Shown here: piece by piece, positions 1 through 10,059 of the stretch | Numbering within the stretch: position 1 is the first letter of the stretch | How the letters are laid out: each line of letters starts with the position of its first letter | Assembly (NCBI GenBank): GCA_020849765.1 | Contig: JADLAY010000036.1 | Coordinates: forward strand, 1-37,021 | From: Anaerolineae bacterium | GTDB taxonomy: Bacteria; Chloroflexota; Anaerolineae; Aggregatilineales; Phototrophicaceae | Direction of reading: 5' to 3' | Length of the DNA stretch: 37,021 bases | The notes under the pieces: generated by a model | What the model saw: the letters and a program-made list of their open reading frames with translations, nothing else | Database searches by the model: none | What the model was told of the DNA's origin: nothing | Translations under genes and position numbers: made by a program

Positions 1-145
1 GGCGTGTTTTTAGCGCCTTCAGTGCGCTTGATGATTCATAGCCGGGCGTATTAGCGTCCGGCGAGCGCTGTGCACAGATTAGGTTCTGTAGGATACATTC
101 GGCGGATGCGCGATGGCGCGTCCCGACGAGTCCTTGAAGATACGC

Positions 146-170
146 AAGGGCATGGCGCTGTCATGCCCTT
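146..170. terminator. Hairpin, possible end of an upstream transcript
   Basis: AAGGGCATG at 146-154 pairs perfectly with CATGCCCTT at 162-170 around a 7-nt loop, followed by CTGTTTG. The stretch 1-321 has no convincing gene. This hairpin may terminate a gene lying left of the window. The T-run is weak, so the terminator role is only inferred. Confidence 0.4.
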
Positions 171-245
171 CTGTTTGCCCCCGCTGCAATCCTTCACCCT
201 CACCCTGGCTCTCCCCCCGACATTCGTATGGATTAACAACAGCTA

Positions 246-263
246 ATCGAATCCATATTCGAT
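246..263. promoter_or_regulatory. Dyad operator upstream of the fatty-acid oxidation genes
   Basis: ATCGAAT and ATTCGAT form a perfect inverted repeat around CCAT, 58 bp before the fadN start. It lies in an AT-rich island within GC-rich DNA. A second, overlapping dyad (TATGGATT at 227-234, AATCCATA at 250-257) shares one arm. A possible -10, TATCAT at 276-281, follows, and AAAGGT at 305-310 is the likely ribosome binding site. Size and position suit a TetR- or GntR-type repressor of fatty-acid degradation, but the regulator is not in the window and its identity is inferred. Confidence 0.5.
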
Positions 264-321
264 AAAATAAGACGGTATCATAGTGGCAATTGCGATTGTT
301 TTAGAAAGGTAGCGTCTTTTT

Positions 322-2721
<2,400 letters not shown>

Positions 2722-2757
2722 CGGTTGGCCGTTGGCTATCGGCAGAAGAGATGTAGG

Positions 2758-2778
2758 GGGCGAGGTGCTGCCTCGCCC
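2758..2778. repeat. Intergenic hairpin after fadN
   Basis: GGGCGAGG (2758-2765) and CCTCGCCC (2771-2778) form an 8-bp stem with loop TGCTG, with GTAGGG on both sides. There is no T-run, so it is not a classical terminator. It resembles the GTAGGG/CCCTAC palindromic repeats found elsewhere in this window. Confidence 0.5.
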
Positions 2779-2797
2779 TGTGTAGGGAAGTGATTAG

Positions 2798-3094
2798 ATG
2801 GCATCAGAAGCAGTGATCCACAGCATCAACGTGATTTCAACCAACCCCAAAGTGCGCAATGGCCGCCCTTGCATTGATGGTACGAGCATCGAGGTATCGG
2901 TGATTGTCATTGCTAAGATCATCCATGGGCAATCACCGGAAGAAATCGCTGCCGACTACGGATTATCACTGCCTCAGGTCTATGGCGCACTTGCGTACTA
3001 CTATTCGCACAAAGCCGAGATGGACGCTGCCATGGAGGAACGCCACAAACTCGCAGCATCGTTCAAGGAGCAACGTATTGGCAGCCGCCGTTAA
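2798..3094 (+). CDS. DUF433 family antitoxin
   Basis: This 98-residue protein belongs to the DUF433 (COG2442) family. The diagnostic segment runs from about residue 15 to 65: a P-x-V-x-N-G-R-P-C-I-D-G-T core, then HGQSPEEIAADYGLSLPQV, which looks like a small helix-turn-helix. Members typically pair with a DUF5615 PIN-like protein as the antitoxin and presumed autorepressor. The next gene is exactly that partner, and its start codon lies inside this gene. Codon use and AT content differ visibly from the flanking fad genes, consistent with acquisition as a module. The antitoxin role is by family; nothing here proves toxicity. Confidence 0.82.
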   Translation: MASEAVIHSINVISTNPKVRNGRPCIDGTSIEVSVIVIAKIIHGQSPEEIAADYGLSLPQVYGALAYYYSHKAEMDAAMEERHKLAASFKEQRIGSRR

Positions 3095-3413
3095 GCTCTA
3101 CCTTGACGAAAATCTCAGCCCGAAGATTGCAGAACAGCTTCGTGTGCGTGGAATCGATGCCGTCAGTGCCCATGATTTAGGGCGACTAGGTGATAGCGAT
3201 CAAGAGCATCTTGAACGCGCCATTGCGGAAGGGCGTTCCATTGCAACTTCAGACATCGATTTCCTCCAGATGGCTGCGACGGGGATCGAACATACAGGGA
3301 TCATCTTTGGCAGCCAGGAAGATCATTCGCTGGGAGATTGGGTGAAGGGTCTTGAATTAATCTGTTTTGTTTACACTCCTGAAGATATGAAAAACCACGT
3401 GGAATACTTGTAG
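3078..3413 (+). CDS. DUF5615 PIN-like toxin candidate (TTG start)
   Basis: This protein of about 111 residues starts with LAAAVKLYLDENLSPKIAEQLR and contains VSAHDLGRLGDSDQEHL and ATSDIDFLQMA. These acidic motifs (LDEN near the N-terminus, D-x-D near the middle) are typical of DUF5615/Mut7-C PIN-like proteins, presumed metal-dependent nucleases. I chose TTG at 3078 because AAGGAG lies 7 nt upstream (3065-3070) and translation from there begins right at the conserved first strand. The gene overlaps the DUF433 stop by 17 nt, so the pair is translationally coupled. A longer reading from further upstream would overlap the antitoxin almost completely and is unlikely. Confidence 0.8.
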   Translation: MAAAVKLYLDENLSPKIAEQLRVRGIDAVSAHDLGRLGDSDQEHLERAIAEGRSIATSDIDFLQMAATGIEHTGIIFGSQEDHSLGDWVKGLELICFVYTPEDMKNHVEYL

Positions 3414-3430
3414 AAAGAAGGGCCACAACC

Positions 3431-4615
<1,185 letters not shown>

Positions 4616-4690
4616 GCTGTTGGCGATTAGCGGTTCGCTTTTGACTTTTGGAAGCGAATGCTGGCGGTCAAGCTAGAAGGAATACAAGAA

Positions 4691-4718
4691 GGGGTCACGA
4701 GAGATCGTGGCCCCTTTT
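4691..4718 (+). terminator. Rho-independent terminator of the fad operon
   Basis: A 10-bp stem, 4691-4700 with 4705-4714 (one T-G wobble), is closed by the stable GAGA tetraloop and followed by TTTT at 4715-4718. It lies 76 bp after fadA, in the right orientation to end that transcript. Confidence 0.88.
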
Positions 4719-4758
4719 GCATACGCTATGTACCTATCCGAAAACCCGCTCACTCTCA

Positions 4759-4823
4759 CCTCACCCCTGTCTTGCTTCGCTTCGACGTCCCCTCTCCGCG
4801 CGGAGAGGGGGTTGGGGGTGAGG
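4759..4823. repeat. Palindromic intergenic repeat, copy 1
   Basis: The outer arms are CCTCACCCC (4759-4767) and GGGGTGAGG (4815-4823). Inside is a perfect 22-bp palindrome at 4789-4810. A second copy with the same arms lies at 31855-31944. It sits between convergent transcription units and could stop the leftward transcript as well as the rightward one. It is a REP/MITE-like element by structure; no family name is claimed. Confidence 0.75.
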
Positions 4824-4837
4824 TTCATGGATAGGTT

Positions 4838-5653
4838 CTAAACAGAGATATCACGGCGCTGGAAGGCGTAGATCGAGAGGCCGAACAGAGCGGCGACGAT
4901 CACGCACAGGATCGCGAATTCGCTCCAGACGATGCCACCGCGCATAGTGTCCAGCGGCGAGTAGTAGCTGTAGAACGAGAGCTTGCTGATCGTGCCGAGC
5001 GCCTCCTGAGCGATCGACGACAGGTTGGTGATGAAGTACGACGCGATGATGATGGCGCCGGTCACCCCGGCGGCGAGGTTGCGCGAACGGAGCACGGTCG
5101 AGAAGAAGAGCGCCAGCGCCGCCATCACCAGCGTGACCGGCAGCATCGAGAACGATGCTTCGAGCACGCGCCCCAGCGAGACGTCCGCCAATTCCGGCGT
5201 CATGAGGACGCCGAGCAGCGCACCGACGCCATTGAGCAGCAGCACAAGCAGCAGGATGACGAGCACGGCGGCGGACTTCTCGACGATCACCTGCCAGCGC
5301 GGGATCGGCGTGCCGAGCAGCACGTCGAGCGTGCCGCGCTCCTCCTCATTAGCGACGACGCCGAGGCCGAGCATCACGGCATAAACGGCCACGTAGAGCG
5401 GGACGAAAGCAAGCATGTAGGTCGAGATGTAGCCCGCGGGTGTGGCGAAGGCTGCTGCATCGGCATTTTCGCCCAGGAAGGCCTTGTAGAACGGGCTGTT
5501 GAGAAGCTCGGACATCCCGGCGAACGCCTCAGAAATCGACGGAAAGAGCGTGAGTTCGCCCAGGGCGAGGATGCCCAGGCCGATGCCCCAACTGAGGATG
5601 CCGACGCGCGAGTCCCAGAGCGTGCGCTTGAAGATCACACCTGTATTCTTCAT
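4838..5653 (-). CDS. ABC-2 type exporter, membrane subunit
   Basis: This 271-residue membrane protein has about six hydrophobic segments. The cytoplasmic motif NEEERGTLDVLLGTPI is typical of ABC-2 permeases (NatB/drug-exporter type), which use a partner ATPase to move a substrate outward. The start lies 1 nt after the stop of the upstream ATPase gene, and GGGGAGA provides the ribosome binding site inside that gene's end, so the pair is co-translated. The substrate cannot be told from sequence; drugs, lipids and peptides are all possible for this family. Confidence 0.85.
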   Translation of the reverse strand: MKNTGVIFKRTLWDSRVGILSWGIGLGILALGELTLFPSISEAFAGMSELLNSPFYKAFLGENADAAAFATPAGYISTYMLAFVPLYVAVYAVMLGLGVVANEEERGTLDVLLGTPIPRWQVIVEKSAAVLVILLLVLLLNGVGALLGVLMTPELADVSLGRVLEASFSMLPVTLVMAALALFFSTVLRSRNLAAGVTGAIIIASYFITNLSSIAQEALGTISKLSFYSYYSPLDTMRGGIVWSEFAILCVIVAALFGLSIYAFQRRDISV

Positions 5654-5654
5654 G

Positions 5655-6554
5655 TCAGTTCTCCCCGTAGAATTCGAGGAAGATCGTTTCCAGCGTCGGT
5701 TCCTCGTAAGTCATGTCGATCACGTGATACTGCGCCGCCAGCTTGATGACCGGGTCGAGTTCGCCGGTCACGCGGAAGCGCAGGGTGCCGTTGTGCGCCG
5801 TGACGTCGGAGACGCCGTCGAGCGCTTCGAAGGCCTGCGGCGCGGCATCACCGTCCAGGCGCAGAGTCATCCAGCGGAAGTAGACCTTCTTGAGATCGCT
5901 CATGCGCTCGACGGCGGCCAGGCGGCCACCGCGCAGGATGGCGACGCGGTCGCAGACGTGCTCGATCTCCGGCAGGTTGTGCGACGACATGAAGACCGTG
6001 CGCCCTTCGCTGCTGATCTCACGGATCAGGCTATAGAAGGTCTGCTGCACCAGCGGATCGAGGCCGTTGGTCGGCTCGTCGAGGATCAGCAGATCGGGCT
6101 TGTGCATGAGCGCCTGGATCAGGCCGAGCTTGCGCTTCATGCCGGACGAGCAGGCTTTGACCTTGCGGCTCATGTCCATGTCGAGCCGGTCGGCCAGTTC
6201 GCCGACGTAGTGCTTGTCGACGCCGCCGCGCAGCTCGCCGAGGTAGTTGATCACCTCCCAGCCGGTCATGTGATTCCAGAGCGAAAGCTCGCCCGGCAGG
6301 TTGCCGAGTCGCTCACGGATGCGGACGCTGTCCTGATGGCTATCCAGGCCGAAGATTTGAGCGCTCCCGCTCGTCGGGCGGATCAGATCGAGCAGCGTAC
6401 GGATGGTGGTCGTCTTGCCCGCGCCGTTCGGGCCAAGATAACCGAAGACTTCGCCACGATGCACGTCCAGGCGCAGGTCGGTCAGCGCGTGGACACTGCC
6501 ATAATGCTTGGTCAGACCTTCAATATGGATGACCGCATTGTTCGAAACACTCAT
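5655..6554 (-). CDS. ABC exporter ATP-binding subunit
   Basis: This 299-residue ATPase has Walker A GPNGAGKTT at 41-49, a signature written CSSGMKRKLG (135-144) rather than LSGGQ, Walker B LLILDEP at 155-161, the D-loop GLDP and switch His192. The Q-loop region reads LPGELSLW, with no clear glutamine. The extra C-terminal domain of about 75 residues (from about 225) is usual in exporters of this kind. It is the first gene of a two-gene operon with the permease that follows. A perfect palindrome lies 37 bp upstream and probably controls the pair. Confidence 0.9.
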   Translation of the reverse strand: MSVSNNAVIHIEGLTKHYGSVHALTDLRLDVHRGEVFGYLGPNGAGKTTTIRTLLDLIRPTSGSAQIFGLDSHQDSVRIRERLGNLPGELSLWNHMTGWEVINYLGELRGGVDKHYVGELADRLDMDMSRKVKACSSGMKRKLGLIQALMHKPDLLILDEPTNGLDPLVQQTFYSLIREISSEGRTVFMSSHNLPEIEHVCDRVAILRGGRLAAVERMSDLKKVYFRWMTLRLDGDAAPQAFEALDGVSDVTAHNGTLRFRVTGELDPVIKLAAQYHVIDMTYEEPTLETIFLEFYGEN

Positions 6555-6590
6555 AGGGACCCCCTATCATCCATGAATGCGAAGTAAAAC

Positions 6591-6610
6591 TATTTCGACA
6601 TGTCGAAATA
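6591..6610. promoter_or_regulatory. Perfect 20-bp palindrome, probable operator
   Basis: TATTTCGACATGTCGAAATA is a perfect palindrome in an AT-rich pocket, 37 bp upstream of the exporter ATPase start at 6554. Symmetry, length and placement near the promoter are what is expected for a dimeric repressor site (TetR or MarR type). No regulator gene is adjacent. Confidence 0.7.
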
Positions 6611-6735
6611 TGGTTTTTGATTGTGCTTTTCATCACAGCCTAACATGGTTTGGTGGCGCACGAAAGCCATGCCCCTAAGAACTGGGGGGTGGGCATCGCC
6701 CGCCTTCTCAGGCGGAGATCGTCCGCGCGGCGCGC

Positions 6736-6768
6736 TATACTCGGCGGGGTCGATTCATAGTTCAGGAG
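6736..6768 (+). promoter_or_regulatory. -10 box and ribosome binding site of the aldo/keto reductase gene
   Basis: TATACT at 6736-6741 is a good -10 hexamer, with no recognisable -35. AGGAG at 6764-6768 sits 6 nt before the ATG at 6775 and fixes the start. Confidence 0.45.
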
Positions 6769-6774
6769 CCGCAC

Positions 6775-7752
6775 ATGGAATACGTCAATCTCGGCAAAAC
6801 CGGCTTGCAGGTCTCGCGCATCTGCCTGGGGTGCATGACCTATGGTTCGCCGGAATGGCGGCCCTGGGTCTTGAGCGCCGACGAGGGCATCCCCTTCATT
6901 CATCGCGCCCTCGAACTCGGTATCAACTTCTTCGACACGGCGGACATGTATTCGCGCGGTGTGAGCGAGCAAATCGTCGGGCGCGCGCTCAAGGATGTGC
7001 CGCGCGACGAGGTGGTGGTCGCGACCAAGGCTTACTGGCCGATGGGCGACAAGCCGAATCAACGCGGTCTCTCGCGCAAGCACCTGATGGAAAGCATCGA
7101 CGGCTCGCTTAAACGGCTGGGCATGGACTACGTCGACCTGTACCAGATCCACCGTTGGGACTACGCGACGCCGATCGAGGAGACGCTGGAGGCATTGAGC
7201 GACATCGTGCGCGCGGGCAAGGCGCTCTACGTCGGCGCGAGCAGCATGTTCGCCTGGCAGTTCGCCCAGGCGCTCTACAAGGCGGATCTGCATGGCTGGC
7301 CGCGCTTCGTCACGATGCAGAATCACTACAACCTGGTCTATCGCGAAGAAGAGCGCGAGATGAACCCGCTGTGCGTGGCCGAGGGCGTCGGGCTGATCCC
7401 GTGGAGCCCGCTGGCGCGCGGCTTCCTGGCGGGCAACCGGACGGCGGACAAGAGCGGCGAGACGGAACGCGCTAAAACGGACGAACTGGCGCAGTCGTAT
7501 TATTTCCAGCCGTCGGATTTCGAGGTGGTCAATCGCGTGAGCGCCCTGGCGCAGAAACACGCCGTCAAACCGGCGCAGATCGCGCTGGCGTGGATGCTGC
7601 ACAAGCCGGGTGTCACGGCGCCGATCATCGGCGCGAGCAAGATGCCGCATCTCGAAGACGCGGTCGCCGCGGTCGAGATCGCTCTCACGCCGGAAGAGAT
7701 CGCCGACCTGGAAGCGCCGTACACGCCGCACGCCATCCTGGGGCACGCGTAG
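6775..7752 (+). CDS. Aldo/keto reductase
   Basis: This 325-residue NADP(H)-type aldo/keto reductase has a (beta/alpha)8 fold. The catalytic tetrad is visible: Asp54 (FFDTAD), Tyr59, Lys85 (VATK) and His126 (YQIHRWD). The C-terminal cofactor region includes GVTAPIIGASKMPHLEDAV, where PIIGASK binds the phosphate end of the cofactor. The start MEYVNLGKTGLQVSRICLGCMTYG is canonical. The closest general type is the YajO/YhdN-like group that reduces aldehydes or xylose-like sugars; the true substrate is unknown. It is a single-gene unit, convergent with the FAD oxidoreductase. Confidence 0.92.
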   Translation: MEYVNLGKTGLQVSRICLGCMTYGSPEWRPWVLSADEGIPFIHRALELGINFFDTADMYSRGVSEQIVGRALKDVPRDEVVVATKAYWPMGDKPNQRGLSRKHLMESIDGSLKRLGMDYVDLYQIHRWDYATPIEETLEALSDIVRAGKALYVGASSMFAWQFAQALYKADLHGWPRFVTMQNHYNLVYREEEREMNPLCVAEGVGLIPWSPLARGFLAGNRTADKSGETERAKTDELAQSYYFQPSDFEVVNRVSALAQKHAVKPAQIALAWMLHKPGVTAPIIGASKMPHLEDAVAAVEIALTPEEIADLEAPYTPHAILGHA

Positions 7753-7768
7753 GCGCGGGACACGAACG

Positions 7769-7798
7769 AAAAGGGCGCATCACACCCACGATGCGCCC
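7769..7798 (-). terminator. Terminator hairpin between convergent genes
   Basis: GGGCGCATC (7773-7781) pairs with GATGCGCCC (7790-7798) around an 8-nt loop. On the minus strand the stem is followed by TTTT (AAAA at 7769-7772), so it mainly serves the leftward FAD oxidoreductase gene. The stem could also block the rightward reductase transcript. Confidence 0.75.
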
Positions 7799-7851
7799 CT
7801 GCACCTCGCCCAGAAAAGCGGCGCTGCTGATATGACGGATGGCGTTTGTGG

Positions 7852-9177
7852 TCAGCGCGTGCCCTGGGCCCGCAGCACGCGCAGTAGCATCCCCGGCATC
7901 ATCAAGGTCGTCGACGGATCGACCATGTTCAGCACGCGATTAAAAGCATAGGTGACACGCTGATCGCGAACCGAACCGCGCAAGACCGCGCTCAGATAGG
8001 CCCGCATCACCCGCTCGATCGGCGTTTCAGGCTGATTGTTGGTCGTCCCCGGATAATTCAAGTCGCCACCCGCCGCCGCCTGCCAGAAATTGTCGTTGAC
8101 CTTGGCAATCGCCCGGAAGAAGACGCGGTTATCGAGCAAACCGGCCGCCAACTGCTGCTGTAAGACCGATGCATTGAGGGCGGCTTTCGTCATGCCCTGA
8201 CCATAGACGGGGTTGACCTCGCAGACCGCATCCCCGGTGATATAGAGGCGCCCCGGCAGCCGATCGAGCTTTTCAAAGGCGTGCCAGCGATTCGACGTAT
8301 TGCGAAAGCTGACAATGTCCGTCAGCGGCTGCGCATCCTTGAGTGATTCGTAGATGACCGGGTCAGGCAGGCTGCGCGCGAATTCCAGGAAGCCCGCCTC
8401 ATCGGTCGGCGGATAATCGCCATTGGTGCCGACGACGGTTGACAGCCAGCGCGCGCCGCGATGTTCCAGAATTGCCCCGCCGCGCGTTTGGGCCGGTGGA
8501 CTGGTCAACACATAGAGAATGCGCCAGTCCGTATTCGCGCTTTCTGGCTTGGCATACCAGCGGGTCGCATAGCCGAGTTTCGCGTCGATGGTGTGCGTCT
8601 GTGGGAGGGCGTATCCGGCTTTTTCCAGCCAACTCATCGTCTTGCTGCCGCGTCCACTGGCGTCGATCACCAGGTCAGCTGGGAGCGTGACGGCTTCACC
8701 GCCGGACGGTCGCTTGCGGGTGACGACTCCGCTGACGTTGTCGCCACCGAAGACAAGATCGACGGCTTCCGTGCGGTCGAGCAGCTTCACGTTCTCACGC
8801 GTGAGCAGGTGCCGCCGCACCATGTCCTCCAGATGTGGACGTTCCAGGACGTAGGTGTGCATCCCCGTGTCGACGCTTGGCTGCCAGGTCTGATAGAGCA
8901 TGTAGCGCGTTTGGAGGCCAATCTGCACCCTGGGCGCGCCGCTGTCCCGTTCGATTTCATCACGCAAACCGGGAAACCACTCGTCCAAAAGCTGGAGTCC
9001 GCGCACCATCAGGTAATGAATGTGCGTCCCCTGGGGAACACCAGGGCGAGGTTCGGGTTGTTCCGGCATCTGGTCGCGGTCGATGATGGTCACTTGCTCC
9101 GCATAGTCCGCCAGGACGCGGGCGTGCAGCAGCCCTGCCATCCCGCCGCCGATGACACAGGCGTGCTTCAATAACAT
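7852..9177 (-). CDS. FAD-dependent oxidoreductase / monooxygenase-like protein
   Basis: This 441-residue flavoprotein belongs to the aromatic-hydroxylase/halogenase/geranylgeranyl-reductase superfamily. The N-terminal dinucleotide motif is VIGGGMAG (8-15), followed by the acidic end of strand 2 (TIIDRD). The second FAD motif, ITGDAVCEVNPVYGQGM, lies near residues 312-328. A DASGRGS stretch near 180 is typical of the p-hydroxybenzoate-hydroxylase fold. No halogenase WxWxIP motif was seen. The ATG is preceded by a GGGGAG-type ribosome binding site, and TAGAAT on the minus strand (9224-9219) is a likely -10. The substrate is unknown. Confidence 0.8.
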   Translation of the reverse strand: MLLKHACVIGGGMAGLLHARVLADYAEQVTIIDRDQMPEQPEPRPGVPQGTHIHYLMVRGLQLLDEWFPGLRDEIERDSGAPRVQIGLQTRYMLYQTWQPSVDTGMHTYVLERPHLEDMVRRHLLTRENVKLLDRTEAVDLVFGGDNVSGVVTRKRPSGGEAVTLPADLVIDASGRGSKTMSWLEKAGYALPQTHTIDAKLGYATRWYAKPESANTDWRILYVLTSPPAQTRGGAILEHRGARWLSTVVGTNGDYPPTDEAGFLEFARSLPDPVIYESLKDAQPLTDIVSFRNTSNRWHAFEKLDRLPGRLYITGDAVCEVNPVYGQGMTKAALNASVLQQQLAAGLLDNRVFFRAIAKVNDNFWQAAAGGDLNYPGTTNNQPETPIERVMRAYLSAVLRGSVRDQRVTYAFNRVLNMVDPSTTLMMPGMLLRVLRAQGTR

Positions 9178-9369
9178 GGCCTTCTCCCCCGTTTGGTCTC
9201 TCCCAATGTAAGTTTTCTATTCTAAGGGCAGTTCTGGCTCAGGTGGGGCAGCCTTAACAGAAGCGCAATCCTTCCGGAGACCAAAACTTAATGAAGAACC
9301 GCACGAGTTTGGCGGCGCCGGGCCTTCATGGTGCCATGGATAGAGCTTCCCGCTTGAAGCCCGACAGCG

Positions 9370-10059
9370 TTAATGGGCCGAAACTGGCGACCGCCGGGCG
9401 CTGTTCTTGCGATAGACGTGGATGGCGCTGTTGATCATGACGAGCACGACACTGGCAACGACGAGCAAGGTACGATTGAGCAGAAGATCCGTCCCGTTGC
9501 TGAGGAAGCCATTCATCAGATAGAGCGGGCCGGTGAAGGCGCCTGCGGTCTGGTAATCAAACAGGATGTAAGCGAAGATCGCGACTGCCGGGATGAAGCT
9601 GTTGCGGGAAAAGGTGCCGATCAAGAGCGATAAGCTGCCCGCAAACAGCGCGGGCGCTACCGGAAGAATCAACACCGCGAGATCAAATGCCCCATAGCTG
9701 ATTCGAAAAGCAATCAGCGCCAAGAGCCACAAGAGCACGAAATAGATCAGGCTTAGGAACGTGCGCTGCAGCGGAACCCGCAGCGGGCTTTCAGGATAGC
9801 TCTGGCGCAGTTCATAGAAGCGGGCATCATGTTCTGCCGACATCAACGGCGAGACCATGATGCCGAGCAGAATCGGCAGCCATAACTCAAAGACACCGAG
9901 CAAGGTGCGAGTCGTCGCCTCAACATCGCGCCAGACGAGATAGCCCACCAGCGCGAGCAGTGGAATCATGAGGAGCGGCACCCAGAAGAACCACCCGGCC
10001 GTGATGCGAAAGTCATAGAGCAGGCTCTTGAGGTTGAACACTAGTCGCCTCGCATCCAT
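9370..10059 (-). CDS. ABC exporter membrane subunit, small
   Basis: This 229-residue protein has about six hydrophobic helices and no recognisable soluble domain. It is the last gene of a three-gene exporter operon. The ATG at 10059 overlaps the preceding gene by 19 nt. A GTG at 10041, touching the upstream TAG and preceded by GAGG 6 nt away, is an equally good start and would shorten the protein by six residues. It probably forms a heterodimeric membrane pore with the larger permease. The function is assigned from context and topology; sequence motifs are weak. Confidence 0.75.
   Translation of the reverse strand: MDARRLVFNLKSLLYDFRITAGWFFWVPLLMIPLLALVGYLVWRDVEATTRTLLGVFELWLPILLGIMVSPLMSAEHDARFYELRQSYPESPLRVPLQRTFLSLIYFVLLWLLALIAFRISYGAFDLAVLILPVAPALFAGSLSLLIGTFSRNSFIPAVAIFAYILFDYQTAGAFTGPLYLMNGFLSNGTDLLLNRTLLVVASVVLVMINSAIHVYRKNSARRSPVSAH

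Noticed and set aside
51..239. A 62-residue minus-strand frame at the left edge
   Set aside because: It overlaps a hairpin and the operator region before fadN, and has no recognisable motif or start signal.
2904..3413. A longer start for the DUF5615 gene at 2904
   Set aside because: The extra 58 residues only retranslate the DUF433 gene out of frame. TTG at 3078 has a matching ribosome binding site and begins at the conserved fold.
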